Shown here one piece after another: positions 44,942-56,089 of a stretch of 64,000 nucleotides of DNA. The stretch comes from Erodium maritimum (Eukaryota > Streptophyta > Magnoliopsida > Geraniales > Geraniaceae). Position 1 is the stretch's first letter; each line of letters starts with the position of its first letter. The DNA is taken from the NCBI GenBank assembly GCA_963921825.1, contig OY997593.1:51320039-51384038 (forward strand), read 5' to 3'. The notes under the pieces were generated by a model. That model had not been told where the DNA came from, searched no databases, and saw only the letters and a program-made list of their open reading frames with translations. Position numbers and translations under genes: made by a program.

Positions 44942-47090
44942 CTAGTGTGGAGTTTTGTATTGGTGGACCGATAACTCCCCTGGGACGTCAGCGTGCGTCG
45001 TCCTCCCTTGACTGATACTGGTAGGGCTCTTAAACGCGGGTGTGCTGACCCCGAACTGGTAGGGGAGAACCTTGTCGACTTTTGATGGAACCGCTGTCAC
45101 CATACGTCCAGAGAGGCGGTGCAGTCGACCGACCCCTCCCTGGACCTCCAAGGACTCATTCCTTGAGGCGAGGGTGCTTGTAGCCCCCCGCCATTGCATG
45201 TGATGCCCCATCTGATCCAGTAGAGCCCTCCGATTCCTCCGGCTCACCCTCCCTCTCCATCTTCTTCTTCCTAGAAGCCGTTGTGCCAGGGTTCCTACGG
45301 ATCCAAACCTCAGGGTCCGCCTCCAGTTGGTCTCTACCCTTGTCCCCTTGTAGTCTTCTCCCCCTTGATGTCGCCTGGTATCTGGTCGAGGAGTCACATG
45401 CAACAAACCCCGAGACGCCACCCCTATGGACCCCCCACATATGCCCAGTTCGTCCCCGGAACGACCTTCCCATGTTTATCCTTTTCCAGAGCCGATCTCG
45501 GATCTGCCGGAGATCTCAACGATGGTCCCCGTATCCCTTCAGTCTCCGGACACGCCGGGAATAAGTGACCCGCACAACTACATCCAAAGAAATGATCTAG
45601 GAGATGTTCGTATGACACTTGAAGTAAAGTACGTACCTGAGATTCCGTAAGGCGGAACCATAGTTGGCTCTGAAGCGGGATGCAGATGCCTACCCGAACC
45701 CTGATACGCATGAAATCTCCCCAACAGAGACCTTCAGCGTCCACATCTACAGCCTGACCGACTCCCAACGCATTTCCTAACCGGAAGCCCACCTCCCTGT
45801 TCCAAGTGCCTATCGGCAGATTGGACACCCGAGCCCAGACTGCAAACTGGGAAAAAACCAGATCTGTCGGTCTCATATGAGCCCTCAGATCCGTAAACAG
45901 TACCAACAAGTCCCAAAAAGTCTAACGCTCACCTATCAGGACTCTCGCTCATTCCCGAGCCGTCCGAAAGAAGAACGCCACTAGGCCGCCTTCAAGTGGT
46001 CTGGCGTCTACCTTCACATCCAATAAGTCCTCCATTCTAGCCACCATAAACTTCCAACATAACTTTCGAGTCGTTAACACATTGGCTGCAAGTGCATACA
46101 AGAAATTTGGGCCACACCCATTGACTTCCACCGGCGGAAGTATTACTCCCTTGATCCGCATTGATCTCATTCTCGATCCCAGATCTCTCAAAGACCCTCC
46201 TTGAAGCGATCCAGGAATTACCTGCCGACTTGGATGGCCCGCCCCAAAGTCTGACCCGACCCGCTAAGAATATCCAATCGGGCGCGAAACCCGACCTATA
46301 CCCAGACCCACGGTCTCCTCTCTTGGGCCCGGGCCCCCTCTAACACCCGGCCCACCTGTCCTAAGCCCAGCTAGCCCCTGTCCAATATCCTTCCTCGGAC
46401 CCTTACCCGCCTTCGGGCTCCAGTTCGTTCTCGTCCCCCAGGCCCGTCGTGCGTCAGCCATAAGCCCTCGGCCCACTGCACCACTCGGCTCCAACGAAAC
46501 CCTAGCCGGTTCCTTACCCTTTCTTTGCTTCCAAGTCACCGCCTCCGGCGACTCCAACGTCGCCGTGGTCGTATCCGTCGATATGGCCACCGACTTCTCA
46601 GCTCCACCGCCCTCCTCCTCCTCGGCAGCATGCAGGTTCTCCTCCACCTCCCTGCTCCAACTGAACATCGGTGATCCCGGCGCCATCGGGATTGCTTTCC
46701 TTCCCGTCCTCGGTCTCGGTCCTACCGTCGGTGTACGGCGTAGACCTCCTCGCGCCACGACCTGTGACCACCTCCCCGCGCTGCCGCCGTCCCGATCTCC
46801 CCCTCCTTCCTTAGTGAGGAGAATGTCAAACCGCCAGTGTTACCTCCGCCACCCCTCGCTCGCGGTGACATCGACCTGGGTTCCCCAAGGTATTCCTTCC
46901 CCGACGAGCGAACCCTCCCCAACGATCCTCCTTCCCTCTCCTCCTCCGCCCTTGATCCCCGCCTGAGAACCGAGATACTCGGCTCATGCAAAAGCTCAGC
47001 GTCGAACCCATCCCTACCTCTGACAAGTCCCCTGCAGACGTCACCATTCATGGAGAAAATCGCAAACTCAAACTTAGGGTTTGTTGTGGG
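44942..47090 (-). pseudogene. LINE ORF1-like relic (DUF4283 and zinc knuckle)
   Basis: On the minus strand, 46191-45949 reads NVLTTRKLCWKFMVARMEDL and LEGGLVAFFFRTARE, and 45909-45424 reads FSQFAVWARVSNLPIGTW, REVGFRLGNALG, GDFMRIRVRV, YEHLLDHFFGC and CAGHLFPACP. This is the order of the DUF4283 and zf-CCHC_4 regions of plant LINE ORF1 and related gag-like proteins. The knuckle lacks a clean CCHC. The Arg/Pro-rich stretches before (46264-47051) and after (44942-45421) fit the variable ends of ORF1. No endonuclease or RT follows to the left, so the copy is truncated or deleted. Confidence 0.65.
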
Positions 47091-48560
47091 AGAGCTGCGT
47101 CAATCTTTATACGATCATAATGATAGTTATTATTGATGTAAACAATGATTTCTCTTTTTATGATATTATTACTTAAAAACACAAATAATGTGTAATTCTT
47201 ACATAACATGTGTATGGACTGATTGATAATAGTGTAGTTGTCTTCTTTACAACGATGGTGTATGGTTTTGTAGCTATTTTGTCATTTGACCCAAGCAAAA
47301 GTAAATAATACTCTAAAGTCTAAGTAACCCACGTAAGACCCAGCAATATCCTAAAGCCCAAGTAAAATCAATGAAAAAATCAAGGGTGACAAGCTAAGTT
47401 TAAGAACAACTTTGTTTGTTTTTAATAAAGATAATATCACTATGGTAATATATCATTCATTATTACATGTTACGAGATAAAATGACCATTAATTCTATGA
47501 GAATAACATTCTTATCCTTTTTGAAAGCTTGAGTATTAAGAAGCGTTCTCCTGAACCCTTTTAGGGTTAGTTACTAACTCCTAACAGCGTGGAACAGGTG
47601 TCGTTGTCGGCATCACTTCAGTACGCCTCCTCACACCGAACTTCAAGTCCTCGGCTCTCTTTTCCTGCTTAGCATGTAATCTGACCGCCCTTGAATCCCA
47701 TACCCCCTCATGCGACCAATCGGTCCGTCTCATCGTCGCCCAGCCTCCAACCGGAACATAGGCTGGCAATCGCAGCAACCTCTCTTCCGTCGCCATGCCC
47801 TGCACCATCACTCTCTCTCTACTCCGCTACGTGGTCCACACTGGTATCCGCATCTGGTACCACTACGATACATGTTTGAACAGTACCGGATGCGAGATCA
47901 CCCGCCTTACCGCACGATTCCGATCAACACTGACTGGGATGGCAGGTACCATTACTCGGGCCTGCTCGACCACCAGCCCGGTGGACGGGCACATGATCCT
48001 TGGTACACACGACCACCACCACCCGCCCTGCATGACCCCCGCATCCTATGGGAATTCGCTAGGGCTTCTGAACCACCAAGGGCTACGGTCATGCGACAGG
48101 CCCCGAGGGTTCAAACGCCGAAGACTGTGATCCCATCCGGGCCAGCGGCAGATCCCACAACACCGGCAACCTCCCTAACCGAACTCGGCCAAGTATCTCG
48201 GAACGATACCCTCGTACCTCCGACATTTCCGACCTCAAAGACCGCCCAGAATGAGGTGGAGAGGGCGATACCGCGATCGATGGGGAAGCCGATACACCAC
48301 CCGGTAATTGCTAGGGTTCCAACCCGTCGCTACAATCAGGACCACTGGCATGTCTACCTTAGAGGACTGCTGAAGTACAACCCGGCAATCGGTTCCCGGC
48401 CCCGAAAAACAGAATTGAGACGAAGGGGACTAGCACGTGGACGCAGACTTCATCCTTAGTAAACCCTATTGAGGGGATGGGTACTCCACCAACCATGATG
48501 GCCGGGATGACGGGGGGAGTCAGTGGAACCGGCGGGGTATCCACACATATTACAGTCAAG
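47091..48560. other. Unassigned region with a 249-codon ORF
   Basis: 47091-47576 is AT-rich and featureless. At 47710-48459 (plus) an open frame encodes a His/Pro/Arg-rich protein with texts such as HHHSLSTPLRGPHW and WYTRPPPPALHDP. I recognise no family, and the GC-rich composition with long open frames on both strands resembles the LINE ORF1 material next to it. A real gene is not supported. Confidence 0.35.
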
Positions 48561-49031
48561 TGAGGAAGGGGTACCTGAAGAAGTCAGCATTCCGGAAGAG
48601 AATCCCAAAAAGGTCTTGCTGGAGCATGCTCGGGAAATGCAGATGGAGGGGACGGACCCTCTGCGGGAAGAATGATTGGACCCGGTAAGGGTGGGAAGGT
48701 CTCTCTAGGACGTATACCCACAGACCCGGGACTACCAGCGTTGGGGAGTCTCGGGAAAGCCGCACTCAAAGCACTAGCCTGTTTCCTTTTCGTATTGCTG
48801 ATTATCGTTTTCATAGGTCGATTAGGTATTTGGTTATTCTGTCTTAGGAATTTGAGATTTTTTTTCTTTTAAAATGTCGGTAAGGGGAACTCTTGAGTTT
48901 AAATCTGCGAGAACAAGCAGACATTTTTTACGGATCCATGGGCACCAGGTGGACTACGGTCGACCGAGACAATTACCTAGAATCTTGGGCAGTTATGCCC
49001 TACCCTGAAAGGTTTACTCTTTACAGTAATA
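48561..49031. other. Intergenic stretch left of element D
   Basis: No gene recognised. It ends in the left copy of the CAATA target duplication (49032-49036). Confidence 0.4.
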
Positions 49032-50719
49032 CAATATGTAAGAACCGCTCCCGGTCAACGCCAGTCAAATCAGCGAAAAACTGGAAAATTTAAAAAAATT
49101 GGACAGACACTTAAATGAACCTAAATTTGACCCCTAGGGTCATACCGGACTTAAGTCGACCCCGATATCGATCAAAGTGAGTTCCGGGGGACTCAGGACA
49201 ACTTTCTGACCAATTTGGGAAAGGTTGACTTTTTGCTGGAAAATTAAACCGAGCGACGTTTTGGTCCGTTCGAGGTCCGTTTTGGATCCAAAAAGCTTAG
49301 CCGTCATCACAGCGGTCTTAGTTGAGCCGTTTCCTTGTAGCCCGTGAAGTTTCGTAATTTCTTGGAAAAAGTGCTCGTTCGGGGCCCGAGACTGCCGAAT
49401 TTCGCGAATCTGACTGAACAAATATCTAGAAGATATTTTCCAAAAGGGGTGGGACCCACTTGCCACATGTCATACAAGTGGTGGTGTTAGGTAAATTTTG
49501 AACAAAACAAAGGAACACATGGATGGTAGTTTTGTAATTAAGTGTTAGTTGTATTTTTTGAACAAAACAAAAAGGAAATGAAGAGTGTATTCTCGACAAA
49601 GTAGGAAAAAAGAGAAAAAAAGAGCGAGAAAGAAGAGAGAGAAAGGGAAGGAGAGAAAAGAAAGAAAGTGAAGGATTTTGGTGATTTCCCGACGATCCGA
49701 CCGACCGATCGACTCAACGACTGCGGATTCGAACTCCCCTCGTCATTCCCTACGATGAGAACCCAATCTTTTCTCATTTTGGTACGTTTGAAAATTAGAG
49801 TTTGAGTTTAAACGAGTCAAATATGGTTGGGTTTTGTTTAAGATCGGTTTAAAGATGAATGGTTGAGGTTTGGGGTTCGTTAGGAACGTTTTGGGGCGAA
49901 AAGGAAATTTTCTCATTGTGGCCGTGTGGGGCCCACTTGCCCGGGCCTCGGGTTTTCGTGTTCGGGTGGTTTAGGACGATCCCCAAGTCGTTAATACACA
50001 CCCGGAATGAATTTTGGAATTAAATTGTAAAAGTTGTAAATGACGGGTTTAGAAACTTTAAACGCGAATTAAATTGCTCGGAAGTCGGAAATTGATTCTG
50101 TCGATTGCGTTGGAACCCTTGAAGTATTCTAAGACCGTAGAAACGAAAACGGGAATTTTCGGAGACCCGGAAGGGCGTTTTCAAAACCCGGGGAGATTCG
50201 CCGAGCCGGGCGAATCGGGCCTTTCCGGGTCCATTATCGACAATGTCGAGTAATTGGGAAGTTTGGGAGTGATCGACATTGTCGGGATTGCATTTGGGCG
50301 TCAAGTGTATTAAAACTCAGTTTATGCCTGCGAACTTAAAAGGTGTTTTAAACTGTGTTCTTATTAGATCGTGCCACCGACCGAGGAAAAGGAAAGCTAG
50401 GCGAGGGATCGGGAACACGCCGGAGCTTGGTTGGGAACTTTTTGGAAAGCATACGAGGTAGGGAAAAGTAGCCGGATCTCGGCCCTGACTGAGGAAAGTT
50501 AACGGTAGAAATGCATGTGACACTTGGGTGTCGTGGGTTAAGTAAGTTTATCGAATAATAGGAAGGCAGGTGACACCGGGTGGTGTCGTATGATACGGGA
50601 ACGTATCGAACAATAGAAATGCCTGTGACACTTAGTAGTGTCGTAGGAGCAGTGAACGTATTGATATTAGAAATACTGGAGGCAATTGGTTATGCCCGAA
50701 GGTTGATTGTATTGTTTGT

Positions 50720-51185
50720 GAGTGCCCGTGAGGTTGTTAAACCCGTATTTTATTGTCGGTTTGTCTTAGGTGGCCATGAGTGCCCGTGAGGTTGTTAAAC
50801 CCGTATTTTATTGTCGGTGTGTCTTGGGTGGCCATGAGTGCCCGTAAGGTTGTTAAACCCGTATTTTATTGTCGGTGTGTCTTGGGTGGCCATGAGTGCA
50901 TGTGGGGTTGTTAAGCCTGTATTTTACTGTTGGTGTGTCTTGGGTGGCCATGAGTGCCCGTGAGGTTGTTGAGCCCGTGTTTTACTGTTGGTGTCTTGGG
51001 TGGCCATGAGTGCCTGTGAGGTTGTTAAACCCGTATTTCATTGTCGGTGTGTCTTGGGTGACCATGAGTGCCCGTGGGGTTGTTAAACCCGTATCTTACT
51101 GTTGGTGTGTCTTGGGTGGCCATGAGTGCCCGTGAGGTTGTTGAGCCCGTGTTTTACTATTGGCGTCTTGGGTGGCCATGAGTGC
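50720..51185 (+). repeat. Tandem array of about eight 58-bp units in the 5' LTR of D
   Basis: Unit: gagtgcccgtgaggttgtta, aacccgtattttattgtcgg, tgtgtcttgggtggccat. Later units lose 2-4 bp and change at some positions. The array is also present in the 3' LTR at 57630-58090. Confidence 0.92.
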
Positions 51186-52093
51186 ATGTGGAGTGCTAAA
51201 CCTGTGTTGTTACTGTTTGTTGAACTTTGCTTGTGATTGGGGTTGTGGTTGCCTGAGGTTGGGAGAGACAGGTCGACCGCCTGATCCGACTGCGTGTCGG
51301 GAAAAGTTGTGTGGGTATTGGCTAGCCTTCCGACAGGGATCGGTAAGGTTGAGCGTCTTCTTTGGCGATGAGGGCGGCTCCCCTTCCGACCAGCTATCGG
51401 AAAAGTATGGCTTTATACATCATCGACAGGTCGACCGCCTGACCCGACTGCGTGTCGGGGAAGTTGCGTGGGCAGGCTCGAGCCCAGCCGGTTAGCAACC
51501 GGCACTGAGCAGCTGGAGTACGATCCTTTGCGATCTTGTTTGGTGTGCGATCCTTTGTGATCTTGGGTGTTGTGTGGTTATCTTTTGAGACCTTGGGTTG
51601 AGGTTGTAACCGCTGTGTCAGGTCTATATTACGTGTCCGGGTGTTGAGTTGGTTGGGGAAAGTAACAGTTTGTGTGTCAGTCGGGTTACTTGAGTTGGGG
51701 ATAGTAGTCCCCGGTGTTTGGTTTGTTGTTGGTGTTTCCGACATTTTCTGCTAGTATGCCGCAGGCAGTCTGCTATCCGTGGTGGTGAGCGAACGCTCAC
51801 CCCTAGCTGCTTTTCCTACAGGTACTGGTCGCGTGACGGACTAGGGGAGCTCTCGAAGCTTGAAGAGCTAGGATTTGTTGGCCCAGTGGGCGTGTTTTGA
51901 TTTTCGTTAGCCTTGTCGGCTTGTGATTGAGGTTGGCTGACTTGAATTTGCCTGTGAGTTGTTGTGCGTGCGGCTGATAAATTGGTGGTCAAGCGTGTGT
52001 GTCGCTTAAGGCTTTTTTTTTGGGTCAAAAAGGCGTAAGGATCGATTTTGAAACGAATTTGGGAAACAGGCTTGCGCGAGTGTCACGGACCCT

Positions 52094-52193
52094 GTCACGG
52101 ATCCGTGACGGACCAGCGCGTTTTGGCAAATTTTTGGCCTTCGTCACGGCTCCGTGACCCCAACCGGGACGGGGTCTGTCACGGATCCGTGAT
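52094..52193. repeat. Three GTCACGG(A/C)TCCGTGA palindromes in the 5' LTR tail of D
   Basis: GTCACGGATCCGTGAC, a perfect 16-bp palindrome, lies at 52094-52109; gtcacggctccgtgac at 52143-52158; gtcacggatccgtgat at 52178-52193. Spacing is about 49 and 35 bp. The same motif is in the Tekay-type solo LTR (28339-28446), but not in the 3' LTR of D. Confidence 0.85.
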
Positions 52194-52411
52194 CCCTGTC
52201 TTTTTCCACCGTCTTGATTGTGTAGTTTGAGTGTTGGTTTTGCGTGGCGGTGTTCATGTTTGTGTTGGTTGTAGAGGTCGTAAGTTTGGTGTTAAAGGGT
52301 GAGGTCTTGGGTTCGAGACTCATCAATAACCTACGGTAGTGATACAACGCCTCGGTGTGAGAGTCTCACCACGGAGAGGGGTTAGGGTTGGTGCGTTGCG
52401 GCACCATATGA

Positions 52412-52740
52412 ACTAGGTTTCCCCTATGTGAACGGGTGGTTGAGGTTTCCCTTACGTGAACATGTGGTTCGAGGTTTCCTTCATGTGAGTGGGTTATTCG
52501 AGGTTTTCCTCGTGTGAACGGGTGGTTTGAGGTTTCCTTCACGTTAGTGGGTTATTTGAGGTTCCCTACATGATCGAGTAACTAGTGTATCGAGGTTGTG
52601 AGCAATAGTGGCTTGCGGAATTGAGAATAGGATCCCCGTTGAGGTTTTCCTACGTGATCGGGTAATTGGGGTATTGAGGTTGTGAGCAATAGTGAATTGC
52701 TGAATTGAGAACATAATCCCTGTTTCGAGGTTTCCCTTAC
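52412..52740 (+). repeat. Tandem repeats (29-30 bp, then about 88 bp) near the end of the 5' LTR of D
   Basis: 52412-52575: about five units of gaggtttccttcacgtgag followed by tgggttatt-like text. 52590-52740: two units of about 88 bp containing ttgaggttgtgagcaatagt. Both arrays are absent from the 3' LTR. Confidence 0.8.
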
Positions 52741-52783
52741 ATGAGAGAGTATTTGAGGTATTAATGGCTTGAGAAGTGTGACG

Positions 52784-52800
52784 TTTTGGTATCAGGTTTT
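52784..52800 (+). other. Degenerate primer-binding site of element D
   Basis: ttttggtatcaggtttt directly after the presumed LTR end gtgtgacg. The core TGGTATCAG matches the initiator tRNA-Met site, followed by mismatches. Confidence 0.65.
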
Positions 52801-52930
52801 GAGGTAGTGGTTTGCCCTGGTTAGATTGGGGACGAGTGGCGAGTACTGGTTGGGTTGCGGAACATTATAACTAAGTGCATAGAGAAGCGTGTGAGAGTTG
52901 TGCTATACTTTACCGGAGTGAGTAATGGAG

Positions 52931-55155
52931 CGGTTGTTCGGTCTCTGATTTGGGCGACAGTTTTATTGGATACCGGGGGTCACACTCGTTTGCTTCGTCG
53001 AGTGGTGCTCAGATGTTGGGGCTGAGTTTAGAGCCGTTGAGTCCACCCATGCGTCTGGATACACCGGTTGGGGGTGATGTGGTGTTGACTAGGGTCTGTC
53101 GTGCCTGCGGAGTTAGAGAAGCGAACCGATACAGGAGGTTCGAGAGAAGGCTCAAGAACCCTGATGCTGGATCGAGTCCTCACCCCTAGGATTCGGGTAT
53201 GTTCGGAGTTGGTGGGCACGACGGCGGTAGTGGAGCGAGGTCTTAGAGAGACTGCGAGGATCCGTGAGGATCGGCAGCGACTGAGCTTGTGCGTGTATCC
53301 GTGGGAAGGATACTTACGAAATGACAACCTTTGATGTAATCTTGGGAATGGATTGTCTGGCGAAGTACAGAGCCAATATCGACTGTCACAGACGACGAGT
53401 GACGGTGTCAACAGGCAACACGAAAGTTTCGTGTATTTTGGGCAGTAGGAGCGGAGTTCTCCTGTCAGCTTTGTCCGTAGTGGAGGAGGTATCGGTCGTG
53501 CAGAGCCGAGAGTTACCGCGAGTGGCGTGCGAGTTCCCCGAGGTCTTCCCTAAGGAGTTGAGCGGGTTTCCACTAGTTCGTGAGGTGGAGTTCGGGATTG
53601 ACCTGGTGCCGGGAACGGCAGCGATATCGATGGCGCCCTACAGGTTAGCGCCAGCCGAGTTGACCGAGCTGAAGCGTCAGCTCGAGGAACTTCGGGAGAA
53701 GGGGTTTATCCGGCCGAGCACATCGTCGTGGGGAGCGCCAGCACTCTTCGTGAAGAAGAAGAGTGGAGAGCTTCGGATGTGCATCGACTACCGGAAGCTG
53801 AACCGGGTTACGATGAAGAACCGATACCCGATGCCGAGGATTGACAACTTGTTAGACCAGTTGAGAGGGTCGACATGCTTCTCGAAGATCGATCTGCGGT
53901 CCGGATATTACCAGTTGCGAGTCCGAGAGGGGGCGTCGCAAAGACTGCATTCCGGACACGCTATGGGCACTACGAGTTTTTGGTGATGCCTTTTGGACTG
54001 ACGAACGCACCTGCAGCATTCATGGATCTGATGAACATTATATTCCGGCCGTTCTTAGATCAATTTGTGGTGGTGTTTGTGGATGATATCTCGATATGCT
54101 CGCAGAACGAGGCGGCGCATGAGGAACATCTGAGGGGTGTTCTGACCCTGTTGCGCACAGATCAGTTATACGCCAACCTGGAGAAGTGCGAGTTTTGGCT
54201 CGCTGAGGTGAGATTCCTCGGTCACGTTGTATCCCGTGACGGTATACTGGTCGATCCGGCGAAGATCGATGCGGTTTCAAAGTGGGCGCGGCCCACGAGC
54301 GTCTTCGAGATCCGCAGCTTCTTGGGGCTGGCAGGATATTATCGGCGGTTGGTCCAGGACTTTACGCGTCTAGCCGCGCCTATGACTCTTTTGACGCGCC
54401 AGGGAGTCGGGTTTGTGTGGACAGAGGATTGTGAACGTGCGTTCACGGAGCTGAAGGCTCGTCTGACTACCGCTCCAGTGTTGATAGTGCCAGAGCGCGG
54501 GGTCGAGTATGAGGTCTATTGTGACGCGTCCAGGGAAGGACTGGGCTGCGTGCTGATGCGGTTGGGTAGAGTCGTTTCTTGTGGCTCAAGGCAGTTGAAG
54601 ACACACGAGCGCAACTATCCTACCTATGACTTGAAATTAGCAGCAGTAGTGTTCGCGCTGAAAGGCTTGAGGTATTATCTATATGGCGAGCGATTTCAGG
54701 TGTTCTCGGATCATAAGAGCCTTGAGTGCATCTTTTCCCAATGAGACCTGAACATGCGCCAGCGGCGATGGATGGAACTACTTGAGGAGTACGACCTTGA
54801 TCTACTCTACCATCCGGATAAGGCGAATGTGATTGCCGACACCCTGAGTAGGAAGTCGATGCAGTGTCCTGCTAGCATCTCAGTTCGGGAGTGGGACATG
54901 ATGGGAGAGCTGGGCACGTTCAGGTTGGAGCTAGAAGAGGTTACCGGCGGCGTGGCCATGTGCTTCTTGATGGCTCAGCCCACCCTGCTTGGCCGGGGGA
55001 TAGAGGCACAGTCGGTGGATGTCGAGATGACAGAGATCCAGGAGAGAGTTGTCGGCGGTGTTGACGCCGAGGGCTGGGATCGTCGTGCTAATTGGGAGTT
55101 ACGGTATCGTGGAGGTTTGTTCATACCGCGTAACGGTGGAGGCGACGAGCTGTGA
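52931..55155 (+). pseudogene. Element D protease, RT and RNase H
   Basis: Protease: ATVLLDTGG (about 52957-52983), then a frameshift to GSHSFASSSGAQMLGL, and [11 protein letters not shown] at 53321. [33 protein letters not shown] and [13 protein letters not shown]; a frameshift near 53930 (gagagggggcgtc); then [19 protein letters not shown] and the catalytic FVDD at about 54080. RNase [16 protein letters not shown] and [11 protein letters not shown]. An in-frame TGA stands at 54742-54744, after which the same frame continues with [12 protein letters not shown] and [16 protein letters not shown]. It has fewer stops than element A but at least three lesions. Confidence 0.9.
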
Positions 55156-56038
55156 GAGTCGCACTATTCGCGTCTGACAGTGCACGCGGGTAGCACTAAG
55201 AGGGGCGCGACATCAGGCGGCATATCTAGTGGAGCGGGATGCGGAGAGTGGTTGCGGAGTTAAAATCGTGGTGCCTCACTCGTCAGCAAGTGAGAGCCGA
55301 ACCACAGCGTCCCGCTGGATTATTGCAACCACTCCGTGTTGCACAGTAGAAATGGGAGCACGTCACGATTGATTTCGTGAGCGGTTAGCCGAGTTCGCCT
55401 ACAACAACAGCTTTCAGACCAGTATCAGGATGGCACCGTTCGAAGCGTTGTATGGTAGGGCGTGTTGATTGCCTGTGTGCTGGGTAGAAGTGAGGAATAA
55501 GAGTTTACTGGGTCTAGAACTGGTCCGAGAGAAAGTTGAGTTGGTCGTGCCGAAGCGTGAGCGGTTAGAGACCGTGCAGAGTCAGCAGGAGCTATGCTGA
55601 CTGACGGCGCCGACCTCTCGAGTCTGCAGTCCGTGACCATGTATCCCTAGAGGTGAGTCCGAAAGGGGGAATGGTGCGTTTCAACCGCAGCGGAGGCAGG
55701 TTAGCCCCGCGGTGTATCGGGCCTTTCGAGGTCTTGAGTAGAGTGGGAGCAGTTGCATACCGACTTGCACTGCCACCGCAGGTTGGAAATATCCACGTTT
55801 CCCAGTTGCGAAAGTATATGCAGACCCCTCGCACGTCATTGAGTGGACAGATGTCGAGGTAACGGGTGATGTCTCGTGTAAGGAGAAACCGGTTTGGGAA
55901 ATGGATCCACGAGACCAGGTCCTGCACGGAAAGATTATCCGCTTAGAACAGGTGCAGTGACGGCACCTCGAGGCTGAGTCGACTTGGGAGCGCGAGGACG
56001 AGATTCGCGCGAAGTACCCCGATCTGTTCGACTCCTGA
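55156..56038 (+). pseudogene. Element D integrase remnants and chromodomain-like end
   Basis: The zinc-finger side (LTVHAGSTK, CLTRQQVRAE-like text and WEHVTIDFVSG, 55170-55384) is joined directly to LAEFAYNNSF and [11 protein letters not shown] (55385-55465). About 140 residues, including the second catalytic Asp and the Glu of the integrase core, are missing. After degenerate sequence, [16 protein letters not shown] and HVSQLRKY (about 55715-55820) lead to the C-terminal STWEREDEI ending with TGA at 56036-56038. An in-frame TGA precedes RHLEAEST. Confidence 0.85.
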
Positions 56039-56073
56039 GGTAAATCTGTTCTAAATTTCGCGGACGAAATTCC

Positions 56074-56089
56074 TTTAAGGGGGGTAGAT
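56074..56089 (+). other. Polypurine tract of element D
   Basis: tttaaggggggtagat immediately before the 3' LTR, matching the tract of element A. Confidence 0.88.

Larger units (their letters stand above)
49037..52783 (+). repeat. 5' LTR of element D (about 3.75 kb, longer than the 3' LTR)
   Basis: From 49037 to about 51869 this matches 56090-58778. After the shared cgaagcttgaagagct the two LTRs diverge completely: here about 0.91 kb with palindromes and tandem repeats up to gtgtgacg at 52783, there only about 0.21 kb. The right border is set by the primer-binding-site-like sequence that follows. LTR 49780-49980 also has about 200 bp that are missing in the 3' LTR. Confidence 0.75.

Noticed and set aside
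47710-48459. 249-codon ORF as a host gene
   Set aside because: No known domain, GC-biased composition with an open opposite strand, and adjacency to LINE ORF1-like relics. It is kept only as an unassigned stretch.
49720-49745. B-box-like gattcgaact in both D LTRs (minus strand)
   Set aside because: No matching A box or tRNA fold nearby; it is one short match in LTR sequence.
52262-52325. Possible tRNA-derived internal promoter (tggttgtagaggt ... gggttcgagac)
   Set aside because: The B-box-like gggttcgagac has mismatches, the A box is poor, and the stretch sits in an LTR tail. No cloverleaf could be drawn.
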